Assembly: GCA_964443075.1 (NCBI GenBank)
Contig: CAYUCB010000028.1
Location: 1 to 33,939, forward strand
DNA length: 33,939 nucleotides
Direction: 5' to 3'
Source of the DNA: DSQQ01 sp964443075
GTDB lineage: Bacteria > Chloroflexota > Anaerolineae > 4572-78 > J111
The position numbers and the translations under genes were made by a program. The notes beneath the pieces are model-generated. The model saw only the letters and a program-made list of their open reading frames with translations, did no database searches and had not been told where the DNA came from. Of the stretch, positions 26,401 to 33,925 are shown piece after piece (positions within the stretch are counted from its first letter, which is position 1; every line of letters begins with the position of its first letter).

Positions 26401-27966
26401 TTTACGTCGTTTAACCTTAATTAATATTGATGGCCCAAGAGTCTCGCTGAATTGAATACTATCTTGGCCATTTTTGTCAATGTATTCTTTGATGACATCA
26501 AATCCTCGTCCCATGCCCTCGAATGCAAGCAGCTTTGATAAATAATGCGCGATTGCCCCATTAACAGGAACTGAGACCAACGTGTCTGGATTCTCTAGAA
26601 AACTATTCCAATCCAATCCTGCAGGAAATCTTCCTGGGCTTTGAATCTCTAATACGTCAGGCTTCAGAGTGGCCTTTACAATGCTTTCATGTTCATAATC
26701 CCTGTGAACAAGTGCGTTTGAAATTAATTCCCGAACAACATCTTCATCAATTTCGAGCCTCTCAGAGCGAAGTCCGCCTTCAATTGTGGAAATCTTGGTA
26801 AGTTCTTTTGTTATCCGCTTTACAAGATTGCGTACTTGAAAACTGAGGGGACCGGTAAAATCTTCTCTCCCAAAATCTTTGTCTCGTGGGTTTCCAATAA
26901 CAAATATCGACCTCGCTTGAGGATACATTGTTTCCGGCCTTTGGGCGAAACATAAAACCGCTGATTTATGCAATGCTTTTTGCCCTTGATATGGTATAGT
27001 CGAGTAGAATTTCAAGGTCGAAAGCAAGTGTTCGTCGAACCTTATTTTATCTGATTGATGACCAAGTGTTTCAGCATAATCTTTGACCAAATCCCAATCC
27101 AAATCAGCCAGCGTAGCATTAGGGCAAGGGTGTTCAGTATGAACTGTTCTGTCATACAACCATTGAAGCTCTTGCACGGATGTAACTAATTCAATTGAAG
27201 GGTATTTCTCCTGCAACTGATCGGCAACACTCCCGCTAACGTTATGAGCGAGCCAAATATCCCGTTCTGAAGCATTTACACTAAAGACTGGTCTTTGATG
27301 GAATGATACATATTTGTCCTCTGAGTCAAGTTTCTTGGTAATATAATCAACAATGTCACCTACAGTTATCAATCCATCCAGAGTTGGCACTCCGTCCAAT
27401 CCCGTTTCAATTCCCTGGCAGAGGAGTTCTGTGAAGACACTTGCCTTTCCATCTGGATTTTCTCGGCTCACTTCGGTAGCATGAGAGGATGCAATGATAG
27501 CTTTTCCTTTGGGTAATGAAAACTGCTCGATTGAAGCTACAGGACTAATTGAACCTTTAGCCCCAACAGCGGCTCCACTGTGACAGGCATCTAAAATAAT
27601 AATGGCTCGATTGACTCCACTTGAGTCCAGGCTATTCAAAATGTTATTGAATGGATAAAAATCAGTTTCTGCTGGGCCTAATTTTAAGCCAAATACACCC
27701 CGACGAATTTCCCCATGTCCAGAAAAATAAAAAACCAGTTGATCTCTCATATTCCAATTGCTCAGGAACTTGGTGAATTTATTGATAAAATCTCCTAAGC
27801 TTGAACATTCATGAATTGGAGCAGGACCATCACATCCACCGAGGTTGGTTTTTTTGAGAATAGTATATACCGCCGAGACATCGTAATTTCCCCCTTTGAG
27901 TTCTCCTCGCGTTAGGGCATTAAGGACAAAGGCGATTCTTTTGGGTGCGTTGGTATCCTGCGACAT
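23416..27966 (-). CDS. Caspase-HATPase-NB-ARC-TPR multidomain conflict protein
   Basis: This 1516-aa protein starts at ATG 27966 behind GAGGTG. Residues 1-240 are a peptidase C14 caspase-like domain with the dyad His84 (FSGHGE) and Cys128 (LDACHSG). Residues 285-520 match the back half of COG2865 Schlafen-type proteins, including an HATPase_c_4 motif ELISNALVHRDY (413-424) and IQSPGRFPAG; the AlbA_2 part is absent. Residues 590-800 form an NB-ARC STAND ATPase: Walker A GLGGIGKSQ (628-636), Walker B LLIFDNCED (699-707), VTSRR and GDLPLA. Nine 42-residue TPRs occupy 995-1370, then a helical segment and a Gly/Asp-rich beta tail (1459-1516). By family logic TPRs sense, NB-ARC oligomerises and the caspase kills or signals. 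Cytosolic; no signal peptide. The caspase half is AT-rich, unlike the rest. Confidence 0.88.
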   Translation of the reverse strand: MSQDTNAPKRIAFVLNALTRGELKGGNYDVSAVYTILKKTNLGGCDGPAPIHECSSLGDFINKFTKFLSNWNMRDQLVFYFSGHGEIRRGVFGLKLGPAETDFYPFNNILNSLDSSGVNRAIIILDACHSGAAVGAKGSISPVASIEQFSLPKGKAIIASSHATEVSRENPDGKASVFTELLCQGIETGLDGVPTLDGLITVGDIVDYITKKLDSEDKYVSFHQRPVFSVNASERDIWLAHNVSGSVADQLQEKYPSIELVTSVQELQWLYDRTVHTEHPCPNATLADLDWDLVKDYAETLGHQSDKIRFDEHLLSTLKFYSTIPYQGQKALHKSAVLCFAQRPETMYPQARSIFVIGNPRDKDFGREDFTGPLSFQVRNLVKRITKELTKISTIEGGLRSERLEIDEDVVRELISNALVHRDYEHESIVKATLKPDVLEIQSPGRFPAGLDWNSFLENPDTLVSVPVNGAIAHYLSKLLAFEGMGRGFDVIKEYIDKNGQDSIQFSETLGPSILIKVKRRKLASVGQHATGQQVVHAWGPNVSASVVRYEIAPPAPVDAETLAAARERLAEMPLDYVPAIATLPPGSRLPYAPNPDFVGREDELMELARLLKGGQTAAIGQIAAATGLGGIGKSQLAVTFAHRYGQYFAGGVYWLSFSDPAAIAAEIAACASPGSEGLELEAQVRRVLSDWQSDLPRLLIFDNCEDEALLTRWRPPTGQSRVLVTSRRQRWSTSLGVQALALGTLPRSNSINLLRKFRPELIDSEANPIAAELGDLPLALHLAGSFLARYSRVTSADYLAQLQAVNLLAHPTLQGRGADFSPTDHDMHVARTFALSFEQLDPAAETDALARQLLARAACFAPGEPIPTDLLLATVETEEPDAEAAENSSPFTIDDALRRLTDLGLLTATVDDTLTLHRLLAAFVQQTDPDPTAQRAVEQAVLDEAWRLNNAGYPAPLLAWQPHLRHITDSAAQRGDEMGADLCNSMGYHLNMVGDYAGALPYYERALAISEQVLGPDHPDTARSLNNLGGLLQAQGDYAGARPYYERALAIREKVLGPEHPDTARSLNNLGLLLDSLGAYEAARPYYERALAIYEKVLGSEHPDTASSLNNLGLLLASLGDYEAARPYYERALAIYEKVLGPEHPDTASSLNNLGLLLASLGDYEAARPYYERALAIREKVLGPEHPDTARSLNNLGGLLQAMGAYEAARPYYERALAIYEKVLGPEHPDTASSLNNLGLLLASLGDYEAARPYYERALAIREKVLGPEHPDTARSLNNLGGLLDSLGDYEAARPYYERALAIREKVLGPEHPDTATSLNNLGGLLQAMGAYEAARPYYEQALAIYEKVLGSEHPNSRIMRGKLQLLEGPTWGGPMIWSKQVLTQLHHNLAILREREAKYAGNAPVELLNQIADHQQAIALTQQALTGEITETDWREALRPLLVNIRDRSERTPDIGGVTIGDVAGDIINSVIAGRDITVSGDIVTGVKQTATGSNIAQASYGGTATVNVNQPEE
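23857..24984 (-). repeat. 126-bp tandem repeats encoding nine TPRs
   Basis: Nine units of 126 bp (the last slightly shorter and divergent) encode consensus GDYEAARPYYERALAI plus a helix containing HPDTARSLNNLG, the kinesin light chain type of TPR. Middle units are almost identical at DNA level, including synonymous positions. They are coding repeats, not a CRISPR array. Confidence 0.92.
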
Positions 27967-28017
27967 TCGGTCACCTCATCTTACGGGATGCGGAACAATC
28001 TATGCGTTTCAACCAGT

Positions 28018-28392
28018 TCAGTCTTCTTCTGTTACTATCTCGATATCAATGATTTCTGGAAGTTTTGGATTTTCAAACTGAGCTACTAATTCCTGAATTT
28101 TCGCAGGAGAAACATTTTCTACGGTTACAGTTACGTCTCCTCTTTTTAGGGTAAATGAGGCTTTTGTTCGAGTTGATTGCCAATATGATAAGACTGATAT
28201 TAACGTACCGATGGCAGACAAGGTTAATGTTAAGGCTATCACCAGACCGCCATCTTTATCGCCTTGTTTAGCCGGCAACTTTTTTCTTTCGACAGGTATT
28301 CCATAATCATCTTCAATCAAATTTGCGATTTGCTCAAGTTGCAAAGAATTGACCTGATTTTGGTCACTAGATTCAATGTTGATATTAATCAT
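28018..28392 (-). CDS. Small membrane protein resembling effector-associated constant component EACC1
   Basis: This 124-aa protein starts at ATG 28392 behind a strong GGAAGGAG site. It has an N-terminal segment with LEQIANLIEDDYGIPVERK, a Gly-containing membrane helix (about 48-70, GGLVIALTLTLSAIGTLIS), then YWQSTRTKASFTLKRGDV and a beta/helix tail. This order (short alpha/beta start, Gly-rich helix, Trp, basic-strand segment) resembles EACC1, described as the constant partner of variable effectors in STAND-linked conflict systems. The match is from pattern memory. It ends 51 bases before the caspase gene and shares its low GC, so the two are likely one operon. It might anchor or hold the effector protein at the membrane. 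Confidence 0.6.
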   Translation of the reverse strand: MININIESSDQNQVNSLQLEQIANLIEDDYGIPVERKKLPAKQGDKDGGLVIALTLTLSAIGTLISVLSYWQSTRTKASFTLKRGDVTVTVENVSPAKIQELVAQFENPKLPEIIDIEIVTEED

Positions 28393-28816
28393 TTATTAAC
28401 GACTCCTTCCAATAAAAGATAAGTGATTTACGCAACATTTTGATTGTTGGGTCGAAACACCTTTGCCTAGTCGCCAGAAAACTGCCTTTCCATGGGGTGC
28501 TACCAAAGATGGCGAGATTGGAATGAGGTTATTTTTGTTTGTTGTAGAGAATTGTAACCGACATAACCTCAACCAAAAACCAAACTTTTCTTGTTTTTCT
28601 GCTCTTTCAGGGAAGCATACCCGCCCAACTTTGAAGTAGAGTGACTCCGGCATATTGAATTATTGGGCTTCCCGCATACTTTATTATCGGGATACCTTAA
28701 AAATCAATTCTTTAGATTGAGTTTAGTAGAAGGAAAACCTGTATCATTCTCCAGAAAAGATTTGGCCGGGATTAGTAACTTATCAACCAACTCCTTGCTT
28801 TTTGGGCAAGAAAATT

Positions 28817-28898
28817 GGGTCCACAGATGAACACAGATAAACTCAGATTTTTTATTCTTAATTTTTATCTGTGCCAATCTGTGTGTATCTGTGGACCC
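28817..28898. repeat. 82-bp palindrome with 12-bp perfect ends and CACAGAT repeats
   Basis: GGGTCCACAGAT (28817-28828) is exactly inverted at 28887-28898. Inside are further ACACAGAT / ATCTGTG pairs. It resembles the AT-rich CACAGAT intergenic repeats common in many bacterial genomes. Confidence 0.7.
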
Positions 28899-29067
28899 TT
28901 TTGGCCTTCTTTGGTTCCGACTCGTCCGGGTTAGGAGATTTGGAAAAAAAATTCCCTAACTTCTTAACCCCGGCTTAAAATGGCTGGAAAAAACTTCTCA
29001 GGACAGCTATATGCGGTTCGCCTTCCCAAAAGCTCATTCCGGCTTCCGGGAAGGTTTCAGGTAAAAA

Positions 29068-29129
29068 TAGACAGGATTTACAAGATTAACAAAATTTAAT
29101 CCTAAAAATCCTGCCGTAGGTCCTGTCTA
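29068..29129. terminator. Palindromic repeat, possible terminator for sucCD
   Basis: TAGACAGGA (29068-29076) is inverted at 29121-29129, with inner GGATT/AATCC pairs. T-runs lie outside both arms. On the minus strand it is about 40 bases after the sucD stop, so it may end that operon. The sequence type (ACAGGATTTAC...) is also a common dispersed repeat. Confidence 0.5.
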
Positions 29130-29168
29130 ATTTTTTTATCTAATGGGCTAAGGGCGGTGGCTTAAACG

Positions 29169-30035
29169 TTATCTCAGCCCGGCTATAATTTCGGCCACTT
29201 CTTCGGGCAGTTGGGCTACCTTCACCCCGGCGGCTTCCAGAGCGGTAATTTTTTCGGCAGCGGTGCCTTCACCGCCTTCGATGATGGCCCCGGCGTGGCC
29301 CATCCGTTTACCGGCCGGGGCGGTGCGCCCGGCGATAAAGCCGACCACCGGTTTGCTCATCTTTTCGGCAATAAAACGGGCCGCTTTTTGCTCGTCGGTG
29401 CCGCCGATTTCGCCCATTAACACTACTTGCTCGGTGTGGGGGTCATCTTCAAACAGTTGTAAGATGTCAATAAAGTTGCTGCCGATAATCGGGTCGCCGC
29501 CAATACCGACCGCTGTACTCTGGCCGATGCCTCGCTGCGAGAGGGCCGCCACCACCTCGTAGGTAAGGGTGCCGCTGCGGGAAACCAGGCCCACACTGCC
29601 CGGCTGGCAGATATGGCCGGGGATGATACCGACTTTGGCCTCGCCGGGGCTAATCAGGCCGGGGCAGTTTGGCCCAATGAGCCGGGTACCTTTTTGCCGC
29701 AAAAAGTTTTGCACCCGTACCATATCCAACACGGGGATGCCTTCGGTGATGCAGATAACCAGTTTGATACCGGCGTCGGCGGCTTCGATGATAGCATCGC
29801 CAGAAATGCGGGCCGGCACGTAGATAATGCTGGTGTTCGCATCGGTGGCGTTAACGGCTTCTTTGACGGTATCAAACACGGGCACGCCGTGAACCCATTC
29901 GCCGCCTTTGCCGGGGGTGACGCCGCCGACCACTTTGGTGCCGTAGGCCAGCATGGTTGAGGTGTGAAAAGCGCCTTCGCGCCCGGTAATGCCCTGTACA
30001 ATCAAACGGGTGTTGTTGTTAACCAGAATGCTCAT
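29169..30035 (-). CDS. sucD: Succinyl-CoA ligase (ADP-forming) alpha subunit
   Basis: The 288-aa protein starts at ATG 30035 behind AGGAGGA; the upstream in-frame extension lacks homology. It contains the CoA-binding Rossmann part VQGITGREGAFHTSTMLAYG, the IGPNCPGLISPGEAKVGIIP segment and the phosphohistidine loop MGHAGAIIEGGEG, whose His carries the phosphate. With SucC it makes succinate and ATP (or GTP) from succinyl-CoA in the TCA cycle. It lies 10 bases downstream of sucC in the same operon, and its length is standard. Confidence 0.97.
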   Translation of the reverse strand: MSILVNNNTRLIVQGITGREGAFHTSTMLAYGTKVVGGVTPGKGGEWVHGVPVFDTVKEAVNATDANTSIIYVPARISGDAIIEAADAGIKLVICITEGIPVLDMVRVQNFLRQKGTRLIGPNCPGLISPGEAKVGIIPGHICQPGSVGLVSRSGTLTYEVVAALSQRGIGQSTAVGIGGDPIIGSNFIDILQLFEDDPHTEQVVLMGEIGGTDEQKAARFIAEKMSKPVVGFIAGRTAPAGKRMGHAGAIIEGGEGTAAEKITALEAAGVKVAQLPEEVAEIIAGLR

Positions 30036-30045
30036 GGGGTTCCTC

Positions 30046-31182
30046 CTACGCTCCTTTTGCCAGGGCAACGGCTTTTTGCGCTGCCTCACCTAAGGTGGTG
30101 GCGCTGGGAATGTTGGCTTCATTCAAAATGCGCCGCCCCTCTTCTTCATTCGTTCCCACCAGCCGGGCCACCATGGGTACCTCGGTTTTTACCTCTTTGA
30201 GGGCCTCAAGAATGCCTTTAGCTACTTCATCACAGCGGGTAATGCCGCCAAAAATGTTAAAGAGCACCGCTTTAACTTTGGGGTCGCTGAGGATAATCCG
30301 CAGAGCCGCCGCCACTTTATCAGAGCGGGCGCCACCGCCAATATCCAAAAAGTTGGCCGGGTCTCCGCCATAGTGTTTAACAATATCCATCGTCGCCATA
30401 GCCAACCCCGCCCCGTTGACCATACAGCCAATTTCGCCATCGAGTTTAACATAGCTGAGACCGGCTAAACGGGCTTCGCGTTCGGCCGAGCTTTCTTCTT
30501 GCACATCGCGCAGTTCCACCAGGTCTGGATGGCGGAAGAGGGCGTTGTCGTCCAGCACAATTTTGCCATCTAGCGCCAGCAGGCGGTCATCGCCGGTAAT
30601 AACCAGGGGGTTGATTTCGGCCAGGCTGGCATCGGTGGCGGCAAAGGCCTGGTACAGCCCTTTGGCAATCTGCACAAAGGGATTAATAAAAGCCCCGCGC
30701 AGGCCCAAACTAAAGGCCAGGTCGCGGGCCTGGTAATCCATCAGCCCCATTTGCGGGTCAATCGGCAGGCGGATGATGGCTTCGGGATTAGTTTTGGCGA
30801 CCTCTTCAATCTCAACTCCACCCTCAGCCGAGCTGATGACCACCGGTTTTTGCAGCGCCCGGTCAATCACAATCCCCAGATAAATTTCTTTTTTAATGTC
30901 GGCCGCTTCGTCAACCAGCACTTTGTCAACAATTAAGCCTTTAATATCCATCCCCAAAATTTTCTCGGCCAAAGCTTCGGCTTCGTCAGGGGATTGGGCA
31001 ACTTTAATGCCCCCCGCCTTACCCCGCCCGCCAACCAGCACCTGGCTTTTAATCACCACCGGGCCGTTCAATTTTTTGGCAATTTCCCTCACCTCACCGG
31101 GCGTACTGGCTACATCTCCATTCGGAATGGGCACGCCATACTTGGCAAAGATGCGTTTGGATTGGTATTCGTGCAACTTCAC
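30046..31182 (-). CDS. sucC: Succinyl-CoA ligase beta subunit
   Basis: I place the start at GTG 31182, giving MKLHEYQSKRIFAKYG, the standard SucC N-terminus, with AAAGGAG (31190-31196) seven bases upstream; a TTG at 31188 is too close to that ribosome site. The 378-aa product has the ATP-grasp domain (VVIKSQVLVGGRGKAGG, LAEINPLVI) and the ligase domain with NGAGLAMATMDIVKHYGG and NIFGGITRCDEVAKGI. It supplies nucleotide binding for the SucCD heterodimer. It is the first gene of the sucCD operon; no promoter was assigned with confidence. Confidence 0.97.
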   Translation of the reverse strand: MKLHEYQSKRIFAKYGVPIPNGDVASTPGEVREIAKKLNGPVVIKSQVLVGGRGKAGGIKVAQSPDEAEALAEKILGMDIKGLIVDKVLVDEAADIKKEIYLGIVIDRALQKPVVISSAEGGVEIEEVAKTNPEAIIRLPIDPQMGLMDYQARDLAFSLGLRGAFINPFVQIAKGLYQAFAATDASLAEINPLVITGDDRLLALDGKIVLDDNALFRHPDLVELRDVQEESSAEREARLAGLSYVKLDGEIGCMVNGAGLAMATMDIVKHYGGDPANFLDIGGGARSDKVAAALRIILSDPKVKAVLFNIFGGITRCDEVAKGILEALKEVKTEVPMVARLVGTNEEEGRRILNEANIPSATTLGEAAQKAVALAKGA

Positions 31183-31468
31183 AGGCAATCTCCTTTGATT
31201 CTACGTTATAAATTATTAAATCGAGGGTTGGAACTCTACCCAAACTACCGGTTGGCTTTTGACAGGCGACAGACACAAGAGCGTTAACCTGTTTGGATAA
31301 ATGCAGCAGCTTGACTTTGACAGAGGACGTGTGAATTATACCACATTTTTTACCTCGCCCTTATTTTACACGACTTATTACCATAGTAAAAAATTTGTGG
31401 TACCGAATCGCTATTGTGGCAACCGTCACGGTGTGTTATGCTTTTCTATAACTACTCAGGCTGCCGGC

Positions 31469-31579
31469 CTCTCGTTTCAATGCTCCAGCGTTGGAACGCC
31501 TCCCAGACGCTCTGCGTCCCCTGTGATGGGCGACGCAGAGCGTCTGGGTGGCCTTACCACGCAGAGCGTGGTACGAGAG
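31469..31579. repeat. 111-bp palindromic element
   Basis: The ends CTCTCGT (31469-31475) and ACGAGAG (31573-31579) are inverted. Inside is a 17-bp perfect inverted repeat (31502-31518 with 31532-31548) and a small hairpin ACCACGC-AGA-GCGTGGT (31556-31572). MITE-like, with no coding capacity. Confidence 0.7.
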
Positions 31580-31638
31580 TGAACTGAGTTGGCTCTTTAC
31601 TAATCTGAGGCGTTTTTTCTATGGATAGTTTAACTATT

Positions 31639-31677
31639 AAAACCTGTCAGGCTTTTAATCAACCGGCAGGTTTTTTT
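31639..31677 (+). terminator. Intrinsic-terminator-like hairpin
   Basis: 31639-31648 pairs with 31665-31674 (10 bp with one T-G), loop 16, followed by T7. No plus-strand gene precedes it, so it may insulate the cohesin gene or act as an attenuator. Confidence 0.6.
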
Positions 31678-31680
31678 ATT

Positions 31681-31710
31681 TTGACATGCTGATTTTAAGT
31701 TTGATTTTTA
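31681..31710 (+). promoter_or_regulatory. Promoter candidate for cohesin gene
   Basis: TTGACA (31681-31686), an 18-base spacer ending in TG plus one base (extended -10), then TTTTTA (31705-31710). A strong ribosome site GGAGGGG lies at 31717-31723, before ATG 31730. The weak -10 keeps confidence moderate. Confidence 0.4.
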
Positions 31711-31729
31711 ACGTATGGAGGGGTAATCA

Positions 31730-32398
31730 ATGAAATCCTTTACCAGTTATCTGGTCAAACTAGTGGTAGGAGCGATGCTGTTGGCGGCGCTTTTATGGCC
31801 GGGAGCGGCTTCAACTTTAGCCCAGGCCAAAGCGCAGGTTTACTTTAAACAGCTTGAAACTACGGGGGACACCCTGACCGTAGAGGTAATAGCCGACAAT
31901 GTGACCAACCTATACGGGTTGGAACTGCATTTAAAGTATGACCCGGTTATGTTGGCGGTGCAAGATGCCAAAAACGACCAGGCGGGGGTTCAAATTGAGC
32001 CGGGGACGCTGCTGCCGGTGAGCAAAGGCTTTGTGGTGATGAATCAAGCCGATGACAGCCAGGGGGCCATCACCTATGCTTTGACCCTGCTTAACCCGGC
32101 CCCGGCGGTTACCGGCAGTGGCTCAATAGCCCGAATAACCTTTAAGGTGCTGCAAAATAGGCCCACCTCCCTCAATTTTGAGAAAATTATCCTGGTAGCG
32201 GACAGTGTGCAGATTATTCCCGTTGATGCCCAGCCCTTGACGGTGAATGAGTCAACCGGGGCCTCGGTTTTGCCGGCGGCGGCTGAGGAAGCGTCTTTTC
32301 CCTGGGGGTTGGTAGCGGTGCTCATTGTCGGGGTAGGGATATTGAGTCTGGGGGTGGTGGCTATACTAGGCCGTTCTCGCCACCCTCGCTCGGCTTAA
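31730..32398 (+). CDS. Secreted/anchored cohesin-domain protein
   Basis: The 222-aa protein has a signal peptide (about 1-32: KLVVGAMLLAALLWPGAAS, cleavage near LAQA). A cohesin-type domain (about 38-170) follows, with LYGLELHLKYDPVMLAV, GAITYALTLLNPAPAVTGSG and IARITFKVL. An Ala/Glu linker leads to a C-terminal membrane helix (about 192-214) and a basic end. It should sit on the outer face of the membrane and may bind a dockerin or act as an adhesion module; no dockerin or glycoside hydrolase is in the window. Start ATG 31730 has a strong ribosome site. The histidine kinase gene follows after 39 bases on the same strand. Confidence 0.85.
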   Translation: MKSFTSYLVKLVVGAMLLAALLWPGAASTLAQAKAQVYFKQLETTGDTLTVEVIADNVTNLYGLELHLKYDPVMLAVQDAKNDQAGVQIEPGTLLPVSKGFVVMNQADDSQGAITYALTLLNPAPAVTGSGSIARITFKVLQNRPTSLNFEKIILVADSVQIIPVDAQPLTVNESTGASVLPAAAEEASFPWGLVAVLIVGVGILSLGVVAILGRSRHPRSA

Positions 32399-32437
32399 AA
32401 AACAACTCTTGCTCTTGTAGTTCTCGCGCCTTAAAAA

Positions 32438-33925
32438 GTGACTCACGCTCAACAAGACCCAAACAAATTAAAGGCTTTGGCCGGTTTGGGCCGGTCAATG
32501 AGCCACCCCATGGCCCTCAGGTATTTTACGGTTTGGCTGATTGGTTTGTTGGCGGCCGGCTCGATTTATTTCTTGTTGCTGGCTGTGGGCGATTGGTCGG
32601 CACAAACCGCCGGCTTGGTAGCCGCTGTGGCTGCTTTTAGCCTGGCGGCCTGGTTATACCCCTTGCTGGAGCCGGTGTTAGGGCGAGTCTTGCCTCCGCG
32701 GCAATTGGTTTACCGGCACTGGCTGGACACTTACAGCCAAACCGCCTCGCAAATACCTAACCTCAAGGCCCTCTTAACTTACCTTACCCAAATTCTATGC
32801 GGGCCGCTGCGGTTTAACCGGGCAGTTATCTGGCTGTATCAGTCGGAAGATAACCTCTTAAGCTTGGCTTGTTTTGAAGGGGATATTGCCGCGGCTAACC
32901 TGGCCGATTTACCTCTGGATGTTGACCTTAACCAACTGCAAGGAATCGGTGCGGTAGCCGCTTTGCCAGAGAGCGCCATGCGCCAGGGCTTGCTGGCCTT
33001 AAACTTGACCACCACATTGGCGCTTAATTGGGGCAGTGAGTTGGTGGGGCTAATCGGCTTGGGCGACGACCGGCGCAGCCGACCCCCAGGCGGCGAGATG
33101 GGCGATCTGCTGCCGGCAATGGCCGGACAACTGGCGCTGGTTATCAAAAATGCTTACCTGGTCGCTCGGCTGGATGAAGCCCAGGGGCAATTGCAACAGG
33201 CTTACCGGCGCAATCTGGATGCTCAAGAAGAGGAACGGCGCAACCTGGCCGTAGAACTGCATGATGATATTTTAAGCCGCCTGACGACGATGGGCATGAC
33301 GATTGGCGATAGCCAGCGTTTTTTAACCGTTGACCCGGCCAAAGTGCAGGGCTGGCTGGGGGTGCTGGCCCAAGAAACTCACTACCTTAATTGCCGTCTG
33401 CGCGAAATTACTCAGGGGTTACACCCGGCAGTATTGGCCGACCTGGGCTTGATTGCCGCCCTGCAAGCCTATATGGACTCGCTGACTCAACACGGCTTGC
33501 CGGCCTCTAGCCCCTGCACCATTGACCTGACCGCTCAGGGTTTTAATTCGGCCCGGCTGCCAAACCAAAAACTGGAACGCGACCTCTATTATCTGACCCG
33601 GCAGGCGTTAGATAACGCTCTTAAACACTCCCAGGCCGAACACATCTACCTGCACCTGGGCTGGCGGAATGATGTCATTACCGTCACCGTGCAGGATACG
33701 GGCGTGGGCTTAAAGGCTACCCCGGAGCGGTTGATGGGGCAACAAGGGCATTTGGGCTTGCTCTCAATGCAAGAACGGGCGCTGGCCTGGCAAGGCCGCC
33801 TTAGCTTTCAAACCGGGCCAGGCCAGGGTACCACCATTTATGCCCGCCTGCCCATCAACCAACCCAGCCCCAACCCCACCCATTTACAAGCGTTTAGCCA
33901 TTATTTGCAGGGAGTAGGGGAGTAG
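32438..33925 (+). CDS. NarL-family sensor histidine kinase with GAF-like domain
   Basis: The 495-aa product from GTG 32438 has two membrane helices (about 32-50 and 57-77) with a very short loop, then a GAF-like region (about 90-250). A HisKA_3 dimerisation domain follows with phospho-acceptor His275 in EEERRNLAVELHDDIL, and the ATPase with Asn393 (QALDNALKHSQ), VQDTGVGL and GQGTTIYARLP. This is a NarX/DesK-type kinase; the response regulator is expected outside the window. The signal is unknown; the lack of a periplasmic domain suggests membrane or cytosolic sensing. No ribosome site precedes the GTG; Met21 is an alternative. The last codons and TAG lie in an 8-bp tandem repeat. Confidence 0.9.
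   Translation: MTHAQQDPNKLKALAGLGRSMSHPMALRYFTVWLIGLLAAGSIYFLLLAVGDWSAQTAGLVAAVAAFSLAAWLYPLLEPVLGRVLPPRQLVYRHWLDTYSQTASQIPNLKALLTYLTQILCGPLRFNRAVIWLYQSEDNLLSLACFEGDIAAANLADLPLDVDLNQLQGIGAVAALPESAMRQGLLALNLTTTLALNWGSELVGLIGLGDDRRSRPPGGEMGDLLPAMAGQLALVIKNAYLVARLDEAQGQLQQAYRRNLDAQEEERRNLAVELHDDILSRLTTMGMTIGDSQRFLTVDPAKVQGWLGVLAQETHYLNCRLREITQGLHPAVLADLGLIAALQAYMDSLTQHGLPASSPCTIDLTAQGFNSARLPNQKLERDLYYLTRQALDNALKHSQAEHIYLHLGWRNDVITVTVQDTGVGLKATPERLMGQQGHLGLLSMQERALAWQGRLSFQTGPGQGTTIYARLPINQPSPNPTHLQAFSHYLQGVGE

Larger units (their letters stand above)
28393..29168. other. Intergenic region with two dispersed-type palindromes
   Basis: There is no convincing gene in 776 bases; an 85-codon minus-strand ORF at 28396-28653 overlaps the ribosome site of the EACC1-like gene and shows no family features. 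The promoter of the EACC1/caspase operon should lie at about 28400-28500, but no clear -35/-10 pair was found. Two palindromic repeats are listed separately. Confidence 0.65.
31183..31729. other. Intergenic region between divergent sucC and cohesin genes
   Basis: There is no supported gene; a 93-codon plus-strand ORF (31301-31582) runs through a palindromic element and is rejected. The region holds the sucC leader, a 111-bp palindrome, a terminator-like hairpin and a promoter candidate for the cohesin gene. Nothing else was seen at 31300-31465. Confidence 0.65.

Noticed and set aside
28393..28500. Second attC site upstream of the EACC1/caspase pair, which would prove a full cassette
   Set aside because: A GTTGGGT heptamer occurs near 28445, but no inverse core with pairing arms was found at a proper distance.
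28396..28653. 85-codon minus-strand ORF upstream of the EACC1-like gene
   Set aside because: There is no family resemblance, and it ends over the ribosome site of the next gene; it is probably leader sequence.
31301..31582. 93-codon plus-strand ORF
   Set aside because: Much of it is the 111-bp palindromic element, and its composition is not protein-like.
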